Shown one piece after another: positions 48,225-57,300 of a DNA stretch of 64,000 nucleotides; position 1 is the stretch's first letter, and every line of letters begins with the position of its first letter. Origin of the DNA: Plasmopara viticola (lineage: Eukaryota > Oomycota > Peronosporomycetes > Peronosporales > Peronosporaceae); assembly GCA_001695595.3 (NCBI GenBank), contig MBPM02000056.1, forward strand, positions 124,001-188,000, written 5' to 3'. Below the pieces are notes generated by a model. It did no database searches. It was not told where the DNA came from and saw only the letters and a list, made by a program, of their open reading frames with translations. The position numbers and the translations under genes are program-made.

Positions 48225-49607
48225 ATGTTCGTATCCCTTTCGACCTTCGATGCAAAAGCCCGAAATACCGTGGAGACGGAAAAAAACCACAGTATCGTCA
48301 GCACGCCTGCTGACCAAGATCATGAGTCGTCGAGTCAAAAGGGCTTTGCTGTATCGCTTATCCTCTTCGAAGTGATGTGTTTAATCTTCTTTGCCCTCAA
48401 ATTCAAAATGCCTGGCCCCGAAGACGAGAAAGCCGACGCCGTTAGCACCATTGGCGAGTATCCCATGTACTTGGACGTCCACCTCATGATCTTCGTCGGC
48501 TTTGGTTTTCTCATGACTTTTTTACGCAAATACAGTCTCAGCGCTGTGTCCCTTAATTTTATCGTCGCAGTCATGTCACTGCAGTGGGGGATTATCGTCA
48601 TCACCATGGTTCACCAGATCGGTGAAAATCACTATACGACCAAGTTGCTCGACATTCCGACCATGATCAACGGAGACTTTGCGGCTGAAGCCATTTTAAT
48701 CAGTTTTGGAGCCGTTTTGGGTCGAATCACGCCGACTCAGTTAGTATGGATGACGTTCCTCGAAGTCATTTTTTACGGCTTTAACGAATACCTCGTGCTC
48801 GTAGAGCTCAGTGTGACGGATGCGGGAGGTTCCATGGTCATCCATACGTTCGGTGCCTTCTTCGGTCTTGCAGTCGCATTCGTGTTTGGCGTTCCAAGCG
48901 CGAGCGAGCAGGAACACAACACGTCTCGTTACGACTCGGACATGTTTGCCATGATTGGGACGCTTCTCCTCTGGGTTTACTGGCCCTCTTTCAACGCGGC
49001 GTTTTCGGGCGAAGATGATTTTCAACGAGACCGTGCAGTGATGAGTACTGTCCTGAGTCTCTCGGCCTCTTGTGTCGCTGCTTTTGCAACGTCCAAGATG
49101 TTGAGTCACTCGAAAAAAATCGACATGGTGCATGTCCAGAATGCCACTCTTGCCGGTGGGATTGCCATGGGAACCAGTTGCAACCTTGCCATCTGCCCTG
49201 ATGCTTCCATCGCTGTTGGTCTCATTGTGGGCGTCGCAGCTACTGCCGGTTTTCGCTACGTCACGCCCCATCTAGAGCGGGAATTTCGAATCTGTGACAC
49301 GTGTGGCATCCTTAACTTGCACGGAATGCCAGGGATTGTTGGTGGGTTTGTGGGTGCCCTCGTCACTTTTTCCGCCCCCGATGATTTTTACGGAGACAGT
49401 CTAACAGACATTTACCCAGCGCGAGCGTACCGTTCATCTAATAGGCAGGGATGGTATCAGCTCCTTGCTATTGTGACATCAGCGAGCATCGCGACCCTAT
49501 CCGGTCTAGTCGTTGGCTATTTTCTCAATTCAAAGATATTTAGAAAGCAAAAGCTTAAATACGAAGACGAGGAATGGTTCAGCGTGCCCGAACTAAGCCA
49601 TGTTTAG
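48225..49607 (+). CDS. Rh-type ammonium transporter, copy 2
   Basis: A 460-residue intronless paralogue of the gene at 40,486, with about three of four residues identical by eye apart from the N-terminal 40. The pore histidines are H207 and H366, and the conserved Asp is D199. It has the same twelve hydrophobic segments and the same KLKYEDEEWF tail. The start is fixed: an in-frame TAG at 48,216-48,218 lies two codons upstream and this is the first ATG after it. No lesion is present and substitutions are mostly conservative, so both copies look functional. The gene stands alone, with repeat A and the copia element starting about 230 bp downstream. Confidence 0.95.
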   Translation: MFVSLSTFDAKARNTVETEKNHSIVSTPADQDHESSSQKGFAVSLILFEVMCLIFFALKFKMPGPEDEKADAVSTIGEYPMYLDVHLMIFVGFGFLMTFLRKYSLSAVSLNFIVAVMSLQWGIIVITMVHQIGENHYTTKLLDIPTMINGDFAAEAILISFGAVLGRITPTQLVWMTFLEVIFYGFNEYLVLVELSVTDAGGSMVIHTFGAFFGLAVAFVFGVPSASEQEHNTSRYDSDMFAMIGTLLLWVYWPSFNAAFSGEDDFQRDRAVMSTVLSLSASCVAAFATSKMLSHSKKIDMVHVQNATLAGGIAMGTSCNLAICPDASIAVGLIVGVAATAGFRYVTPHLEREFRICDTCGILNLHGMPGIVGGFVGALVTFSAPDDFYGDSLTDIYPARAYRSSNRQGWYQLLAIVTSASIATLSGLVVGYFLNSKIFRKQKLKYEDEEWFSVPELSHV

Positions 49608-49839
49608 AAGTAGACCCAGATAAAAAAACGCATTGAAGTTATTTTGACAATAAGGAGCTAAATTGTACAATTTTATAACTCTAACACACACGTAAACATG
49701 CTGTGTAATCTAGTCGACATTATCTTGGACATTTTATATAAAATTGAGCGCCTCGGTCCCATCGTTAAAAAGGGCACAACATTACGCCAAATATTTAAGT
49801 TTATATGATGAAGCAAGAATTCTAGTGGAAAACGCAGTA

Positions 49840-49940
49840 AAATATTCAAATTGCGTTAAACTTAGAATAATCGATCTAGACTCCTTATTTAATCGCTCAG
49901 ATTTTGCTTCTTAAACATTTCTTCAGTGTCTACCTCTAAT
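49840..49940 (+). repeat. Repeat A, left part, split by the copia insertion
   Basis: AATCGATCT, TTTAATCGCTCAG and TCAGTGTCTACCTCTAAT match the reverse complement of about 44,580-44,660. The match resumes on the far side of the copia element at 54,406, so the retrotransposon inserted into this repeat. Confidence 0.7.
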
Positions 49941-50086
49941 TGTTAAGAAGAAAGTAAAAACCGAAGTGAATATATTTATCCTGACCAATGAATGGCTACC
50001 ATATGTAATTACTAATTGTGACGTACTTGTAATTACTGTAAAGCCATCCACGTGTTCAACATGCATTCAGCGGTGTAATGTTAACA
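49941..50086 (-). repeat. LTR (3' LTR of the minus-strand element)
   Basis: 146 bp with 6-bp inverted ends TGTTAA/TTAACA. It differs from the other LTR at two sites: ACTAATTGTG here versus ACTCATTGTG, and CCACGTGTTC here versus CCACCTGTTC. Confidence 0.97.
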
Positions 50087-50098
50087 CTCCCACTCACC
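50087..50098 (-). other. Polypurine tract
   Basis: On the minus strand GGTGAGTGGGAG directly precedes the 3' LTR. This is the expected plus-strand DNA priming site of LTR retroelements. Confidence 0.75.
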
Positions 50099-50099
50099 G

Positions 50100-53000
50100 C
50101 TAATGCTGTGTGTCCTTTGTTGCTGACTTGGTCTTGATTCCGGAGGCTTCGCGCAGATACTTCAGCATCTTGGTTCCAAGCGCCTTGGTTAGCATATCTG
50201 CCAGCTGACTCTTCGTATCAATGTAGCCAATCTTGAGTAATCCATGCTGAACGTTCTCCCGAATAAAGTGATGTCGGATGTCTACGTGCTTTGTACGTGC
50301 GTGGTAGCCCGCGTTGTTTGCCAAAGCTATCGCACCTTGATTGTCTTCCCATCTTTGCGTGCCTCCCACTTGTTCTTGACCCATGTCCTTGAGCATTGCG
50401 CGCGCCCAAAGTACTTCTTGTGTGCACAAGCTGAGCGCCATATACTCTGCTTCTGCGGAACTTAGTGCAACTGTTCTCGGATACTTGGACTTAAATACAA
50501 CCGGAGCTTTACCAATGTTGATCAACACACCTGAGACAGACCGTCTGTCATCGGTGTTGCTACCCCAGTCAGCATCCGAAAAAGCTTCAACAATCACCTT
50601 TCCCGTCCCTCTTTGATAAACGATCCCATGATGACGTGTCGAATTTAAGTAGCGCAATACACGAATTGCGGCGTTCCAATGTGGTAACCCCGGCTTTTCG
50701 AGAAATCGAGACAGTTGTGTCACGATGTATGCGACGTCCGGCCGAGTGCAAGTTGTAACATATAGCAGACATCCAATTAGTGAGCGGTATGGTCTTGACC
50801 GCATCTCTGAACGCTCAGCTTCTGTACTTGGTGACTGTGATGTTGACAGCTTGAGACCGGACGTACACGGATTGTCGACGTTCTTGGCGTTTTTCTGCCC
50901 AAATCGCTCAGCCACGTCGCTAATGTAGCGTGTTTGCTTGATCATTAGTGTGGAAGCTGTCATGTCGTGGTCGATCTCCATGCCCAAGATGAACTTCGCA
51001 ATACCGAGACCCTTCATCTTGAAAACACTTTTAAGCATCCCCTTGACCTCTAGAATCTCGTCGCTCGTCTTGGCTGCAATGATCATATCATCGACATAAA
51101 GACATACGTACACAAAACCTTCTTCCACTTTCTTCACGTAGACGCATTGATCCGCTCCACAACTTTTAAAATCGTTCTTCTTGAAGACGTGGTCGATTGT
51201 CTTGTTCCAAGCGCTTGCAGCTTGCTTGAGACCATATATAGCTTTGTTCAGCTGACACGCAAATCCTTGAGCTCCCTTAACACCAATTGGAACTTCCATG
51301 TGAACACGATCCGACAGTACACTGCTGAGAAAGGCGGTGTCGACGTCCAGCTGTTCCATTTTGTAGCCTAATACCGCACACACTGCGAGTACAACTCGAA
51401 TTGAGTTCATGTTGGCCACTGGAGAGTAAGTCTCGAAGAGATCCACGCCGTATTTCTGCTTGAAACCTTTAGCCACCAATCATGCTTTGTAGCGCACAAC
51501 ACATCCATTCTGGTCACGCTTCTTAGCAAAAAACCAGCGGCATCCAATCGTACGTCCAATTGATTCTCGTGGAACGAGTGTCCATGTTTTGTTTTTGTGA
51601 TGCGACTGCAATTCGGCGTCCATCGCTTGTCGCCACTGTTCTGCCTCATCACTAGACATTGCCTGCGCATACGTGGTAGGCAAGTCTGATTCTTCACCAA
51701 CACTCACAGCGTAAGCGAGAATAGCTTCAGCTATCAGGCCGTCTTCATCAATCCTTGCACGCTTTGAAGATGGTGGTCGTTCGCTTCCTTCCAGACTTTC
51801 ATCGGCATCTGATCCGTTACCCAACAACAACATTGCTTCATGTGTACGCCGTGAACGTTCCACTTGCGGTCGAAATACCAATCGATCTTCCTGTGCATCC
51901 AGTGTAGGAGGTCTGTACTCTGTCAGCTCAGAGTGTACAGAGGTCGGTAATCGAAGCATCTCGATCCTTGACTCATTTGTGTCGGACTCCTCTTCATTCA
52001 TTGGAGCATCTGGAATTTCATCTTCTCCTTCACCCTCCATAAGTTCATCTTGATCTTGTTGGTGTTCCGTCGGCCCGGACACAGCACTTTCATCGTTGTC
52101 TTTGGTAACGTGTATCACTTTTATTTGTTTGGGCGGGTGTGTCTCATAAATGCCGCCCACTTCACGCTCGTCCAGCTTCACCGACCGTGATACTGATATC
52201 TTGTCTTTCTCCGAATCGTAAACTCGGTATCCCTTGGTGTCTTCGGCATAACCAAGGAACATGCACTTGAAGCTTTTGGCTTCGAGCTTCGTCCTCTTCA
52301 CTTGATCAACGTGAGCATATCCATGAGACCCAAACACCCTAAGATGATCCATCCGTGGCTTCATCTTAAATCCCAGTTCATATGGGGTGTTATTTGGATG
52401 CATTGTATTAGGAGAGCGGTTGATCAGGTACACCGCAGTGCTTACTGCCTCTGCCCACCAACATGTCGGAACACACTTGTAGTGTAGCATGCTCCGTGCC
52501 TTTTCCATTATCGTACGGTTCATTCGTTCTGCAATACCATTTTGTTGGGGACTGTATGGTACTGTACGCTGATGTATGATACCGTTCCGCTGACGTAAAT
52601 TCGTAACTGTCTTGTTGACAAACTCCGTTCCGTTGTCCGAACGCAGGCACTTGATACGGGTTCCCCACTGATTCTCATGCAGTGCTTTAAACATCGTGAT
52701 CTTGTCGGCAACTTCACTCTTCTTTGCCAGAAAGTAAGCCACCACATATCGTGAATAATCATCCACAAACGTCAAAATGTATTTAGCACCTCCTTTTGAA
52801 AGTGTCTTCATGGGTCCCATCACGTCTGTGTGAACTAACTCCAATACACGCGATGTCTTTGTCATGGAGCGTCCTGGAAAGGCTTCGATCGTCTGCTTGC
52901 CCTTCATGCATCCACCACACAGGGTCTTGATACCTTGTTTTAGCGCAGGAATACCTTCTGTGGATCGCATAGTTTTCACTAAAACGTCCTCACTTGGATG

Positions 53001-54206
53001 TCCCATGCGAGCGCGCCATAACTCCCACTGACTATCAACTCCCGAGTATTGCACCAATCGTGCCTCCTCTTGCTGACAATCCAGTGTGTAAGCTTTCCCA
53101 TTTCTTGTCCCAGTTGCCAAAGCTTCGTTCTTGTCCCAAATGATGCACGAAGCACGCTGAAACTCCACACTTAGTCCACGTTCGGCAAGCTTTCCCACCG
53201 ACAGTAGACGTCTGTCAAGTCCAGGGATAAGCAGCACTTCCATCATCGATATGCGTCTTCCATCTAAGCCGATAAGCTTCACTGTTCCAGCTCCTTCGAC
53301 GCGTAACTTTCTGCCATCTGCAATTGTTACCTTGATGTCGTCTTTAAGTTGCTTGAAGTCGATCAAGTCACTTCGGTGAGGGGTCATGTGTGACGTCGCA
53401 CCACTGTCGATCAGCCAGCTTACTGATTTCTCATCCCCCACAGCAAACACTGCATCATTACCGCTATAACGGTTTCTGGAACGGTTCTCAGCAGCTGGGC
53501 AGTCCCGCTTCATATGACCAGTCTGGTCACAATTGAAGCATTTTCCCCGAAAACCGCCGCCCTTGCGTGGCGCGTAAATCTTGCGGCCACTTCCTCGTCT
53601 GCCCTTGATCCGTCCATCATTGTCTGTGGCTCGAAACGCTTTCTCACTTGCTTCCTTCTTCTGTAGTTTGTCTGACTCCTTCAACAGCTTCTCCTTGACT
53701 TCGATCAGAGTGATGTCATTGGCGTTCTCCACGATAGAAGATATTATTTCATATTCCTCCGGCAAGCTGCTCAGAAGCACCACTAGCTGTCTTGATTCAT
53801 CCACCGGCTCTCCCGTCATCTGGAGTCCCACGACCAGCTCATCGAACGCGTCCAGATGTTCCACCATGCGAGTGCCACTCTCCATCTTATACTCATGAAG
53901 GCGCCGTGTCATCGTGACACGGTTGTGTAAAGTGGAACGATGGTAGAAATCGCGAAGCGTTCCCCATGCCTCCAAGGCACGAGTAGCAGACCGTATCTTG
54001 GTCTGGTGTTGTATCTCGACGCCCTGGGCAATTATACCCAATGCCTTGGCGTCATTCACGAGCCACGTCTCCGTTATTTCGCTCTCGCCCTTCGCGCCCA
54101 TAATGTGTCCCAGCAGCCCTTTTCTTGCGAGGGCCATTCTCATGTTGAACTCCCAATGGTAGTAGTTACCATCTCCTAGGAGGACTTCGGTGCGCTTGGT
54201 AGTCAT
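50100..54206 (-). pseudogene. Copia polyprotein with a single in-frame TGA
   Basis: One frame of 1,368 codons runs from the ATG at 54,206 to the TAG at 50,100, broken only by TGA at 51,482-51,480 (codon 909). Before it, in residue numbers: gag with a CCHC knuckle (C223, C226, H231, C236), protease DSG (D268 region), integrase zinc finger (H403, C430, C433) and catalytic D461, D524, E560. After it, numbering from the next codon: RT with D45 and YVDD (128-131), RNase H with DADWG (302-306), E343 or E345, D379 and a HVDIRHHF tail. The TGA sits in the conserved RYKAR-LVAKGF stretch at the RT entrance, where relatives have Arg; CGA to TGA at a CpG would explain it. All catalytic residues are kept. 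As it stands the product stops before RT unless the stop is read through. Confidence 0.93.
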
Positions 54207-54242
54207 GGCGGTGACGGTGTGGTGATTCGAGGCTGTTGTTTG

Positions 54243-54254
54243 CGGCTGTTAACC
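54243..54254 (-). other. Primer-binding site, half-tRNA-Asn(GUU) type
   Basis: The plus strand reads CGGCTGTTAACC directly against the LTR. This equals the anticodon arm of eukaryotic tRNA-Asn(GUU) (about nucleotides 29-40) and is in exactly the same register as the tRNA-iMet site at 2190-2201. It does not match the 3' end of any tRNA I know, so priming from an internal cut tRNA half is inferred. Confidence 0.72.
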
Positions 54255-54400
54255 TGTTAAGAAGAAAGTAAAAACCGAAGTGAATATATTTATCCTGACC
54301 AATGAATGGCTACCATATGTAATTACTCATTGTGACGTACTTGTAATTACTGTAAAGCCATCCACCTGTTCAACATGCATTCAGCGGTGTAATGTTAACA
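54255..54400 (-). repeat. LTR (5' LTR of the minus-strand element)
   Basis: 146 bp, same ends and two substitutions relative to 49,941-50,086. Transcription on the minus strand would start here; no clear TATA box was identified. Confidence 0.97.
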
Positions 54401-54405
54401 CTAAT

Positions 54406-54910
54406 GCTACATAAAGCGGAGCTTTCGTGTTAGAAGCTAGCTCTTCTTGTAAGTGGCCTAAAATTCTATTACAAATGTCTGATATAATGAATGGGGAAGC
54501 ATATCAAGAACTGGATGTACGACCACTTCACACTGCATTGCACACTCAATTACCGGATTAGCCTCACGCACACCTCCTCTGTGCAAGGTGCTGTGTATCC
54601 CGTAGTCAGTAAGTTCTGCTACTACGCAGACTTTGCTAAGGTGGATACAACCATGTTCCCGCATGTCCAAGATGCACATTTCCTATTTCTCGAAAGACTA
54701 AATGCTTCATCGTTTTGACGGGCTGGCTGCAAGTGAAGTCCTTATGCTACTTAGCAGCTATAAATGGAGTCCTCATGCTACTAAGCAGCTGCAATACGTC
54801 ACGGCATTGGAACCTACAAGCAAAGTGAGTGACTGGGATTGGACTGTTTACTCCGCTATGGTGGCCATTATCGTGAACGCTCTCTCTTACCTCGAAGGAC
54901 AATTTCGAGG
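54406..54910 (+). repeat. Repeat A, right part, continuing after the copia insertion
   Basis: It starts GCTACATAAAGCGGAGC and follows the 44 kb copy (reverse complement) through GTCTGATATAATGAATG, GCATATCAAGAA, CACACTGCATTGCA and CACCTCCTCTGTGCAAGGTG. Near 54,735-54,790 a block of about 38 bp (AGTCCTTATGCTACTTAGCA and its near copy) is duplicated. Confidence 0.7.
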
Positions 54911-55369
54911 CTGAGCACGAGGGACACATGAGAAAGCAATTGAGAGCACCGTTTCTCTCGAAAAATATAAGTGTTGCCAGCGCTCAAGCTTTTTCTCTTG
55001 CAAAAATAGCGCAAACTTCGTGAATATAATCGTGAGGCGAGGATTTCAATAACAGAGCGCCACTCCCTATACAAGTGAAGGTGACTGTGCTAATGGACGG
55101 CTCAACGGTAGGTACACATCGCACTCAACATCTTGGAGTGTTATTAGCTACGATGAAAGAAATTCAAAGATTTCTTTATCATAAGGTACAGTCACAGACA
55201 GGCTCGATCATCCGACACGCCAAAGCTAAGTAATTTTTCGACCTACGGGGTGGTTTCTGTTGGCCCTTTGAGCGTAGGTGAGCACAGTGCACAGCAACAT
55301 CCGTTTTTTGATCGCGGTATACAAGGGTCCATGACCAGTTCCTACCCTGAAGGAGGTGGAAGAAAAAAG
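54911..55369. other. No recognised gene
   Basis: Short frames only. It lies between repeat A and the gypsy protease relic and may include decayed gypsy gag, which I cannot identify. Confidence 0.35.
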
Positions 55370-55640
55370 CAACACCAAGAATGATTTTCAATTTGACTGG
55401 CTGATGATACGGGCTCAGACGGTCCAGAGAGTTGAAAATTTCGCTTTCAATTCGACAACACCAAGGCACTTCTTGACCTCGACATGATCAAGTATGACTT
55501 GATCGTGGGCATGCCGCAGCTAGAAAAGCACGAGCCATTGATTGACTAGCGGAGAAAGGCCGACGGTGCTAGTCACTCAATCTCGCTTAACAGGGCTTTA
55601 ATTGGTCTTATTTTACCCCTGTTGTGCTTGCAGTACAAGC
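55370..55640 (+). pseudogene. Decayed Ty3-gypsy protease
   Basis: The plus strand at about 55,470-55,560 reads DLDMIKYDLIVGMPQLEKHE, then PLID, a stop where Trp is expected, and RRK. It matches the LxxYDxILGMPWLxxHxPWIDWR block after the gypsy retropepsin. The linker to the right (55,860-56,030) shares repeated Gly-Asn-Lys-Ala-Pro-type codons with 18,115-18,180. The relic is dead. Confidence 0.65.
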
Positions 55641-57300
55641 TTGATCTAACCATGGGAAGTATTAAGGTATGATAAATTCCGGATGGTAGATGCGACGGTG
55701 TCGTCTGGGCCTTCCTTACTAAGTAAACGAGCACATCGGCTGCCGATGACGCTAAACGCAACTTTTTAAATTTGTGTAACATATATACAGGTGGGTTGTA
55801 CGATGCCATTAATTGTCAGAACAAATACTCATAAGAGAGATAAAAGGTCCGCAAGTCACAGAGGGTAACAAGTGTAAGCATAGTATCACCAACTGGGGAT
55901 AGCATAGTACCAACAAGTGCGGATAACAAAGCTCCTAACAAAGCTCCGCAAGCTGGCAACATAGGACCGCAAGAAAAAGTAGGAGACATTGGGCCAAGGT
56001 TGGTAAGAAACAATACCAACAGCGGTAACTAACAAAATAAAGGTACGATACGAAATGAATCCCAGCGTATCATGACGATTCTTTAGTTAAAGAAGATACC
56101 TTACCCTCATAGACAATTGACCGCCTAACCGGTCGTTGTGTCACACCAATCACGCTTGAATTAGAAGACATATGGTAGTCGCTGAAACCGAGGTCTGGAA
56201 GTACCTGCTTTAAACCCCAAAGGATATGAATTAAAGCACCCAAATGTAAGTTCCAAGAATGGACGAGCAATTACACTCAACACGTGATTCTCCCCCTATA
56301 ACTCGCAGCCAAATGGGTGGATGACTAGGATGAACTCCTCACAGACCGAAGAAGCCTCTTGGTGTAGAGAGAGGTACGGAATTTGGTTCCAGAAATGGGT
56401 CTAATAATCGCAATATTATGTGCTATAGACGACTTTAGCTTAGCGTATAAGTCTCAAAAGCTAAATATTTTTATCAGCGACACTAACAGAGGCCTCGGTG
56501 CCTATTCTAGAAGAGCTCAAAACCGAATGCATTATGTGCCAGATGTGTCTCAAAAGAGTTTGTCGAAAGAAGGAACTATACCAATGCATCCTATGGTACA
56601 AAGAAGATGTCTTGTATCAGTCATATCGGTAGCACTCATTGCGTCTTGGCTCAAAGATGGTGTAGGATCTAGAAGGCCCAATAATATTTCGGCTAAAGAA
56701 ATTGTCAAAAATGATGCCCACAAATCCGTTGACAGAATCCTCACCGAATAGCTTGAGCTCGATCGTGCCAAGCACGAAATACTGTGTCACCACTGCCGCA
56801 AAAGCAGTGTGAGACATTGATGTCTACTTCGCCTGAAATGCTAATCATGACACCGTATAGAAGTCTTTATCTTTGCACTGTTTCCAACTTTATGTACTTG
56901 AAATCCAAACGACATATGACAACCAGTTCGTCCGTTCTGAATACTTTAATGGTTTTAGCAGAAATACCTATCCTAAGAAATTGCTGATTCCTGAACAGCA
57001 TGCTTGGGTCTAGGTTATAGTACACTGTAGTTGGTAGCAAGGTTGACCGGCACAAATTCAAGTCCATCTTTCCTGCTTGTAAGGACAGCTGAACTTTATG
57101 CTAGCATCGACAATTGTGTCTCCGCAGCATGGGAGCTTGAAGTCTTAGCAGCTCTGAAAGCAGCCATGGAATTTAACCAGACCCCAAAAAAATTAGAGCC
57201 GTCTTGGCTTAATTTTCGTTAAATGGAAGTCAGACCCAGCTAATTATTTGCACAAGTACGATCCGAACTACGTATTAAGGACATTTAGTGATGGTGGAGA
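55641..57300 (+). pseudogene. Unclassified retroelement relic
   Basis: It follows the gypsy protease relic. At 57,085-57,150 the plus strand reads RTAELYAS and AAWELEVL, which weakly resembles the RNase H STAEAELYA...EALWLRxLL pattern. About 56,785-57,265 is related to 20,860-21,460. Reading frames are broken throughout. Confidence 0.3.

Larger units (their letters stand above)
49941..54400 (-). mobile_element. Complete Ty1-copia retrotransposon, 4,460 bp
   Basis: Two 146-bp LTRs begin TGTTAA and end TTAACA and are flanked by a 5-bp target duplication CTAAT (49,936-49,940 and 54,401-54,405). The internal part carries primer site, gag-protease-integrase-RT-RNase H in copia order, and a polypurine tract. 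The LTRs differ at only two positions, so the insertion is recent. It is not the same lineage as the element at 1-2408: gag, LTR length and primer tRNA all differ. It has one in-frame TGA in the polyprotein. Confidence 0.96.

Noticed and set aside
48741..49271. 176-codon minus-strand frame
   Set aside because: It is antisense to Rh transporter copy 2; a codon-bias shadow.
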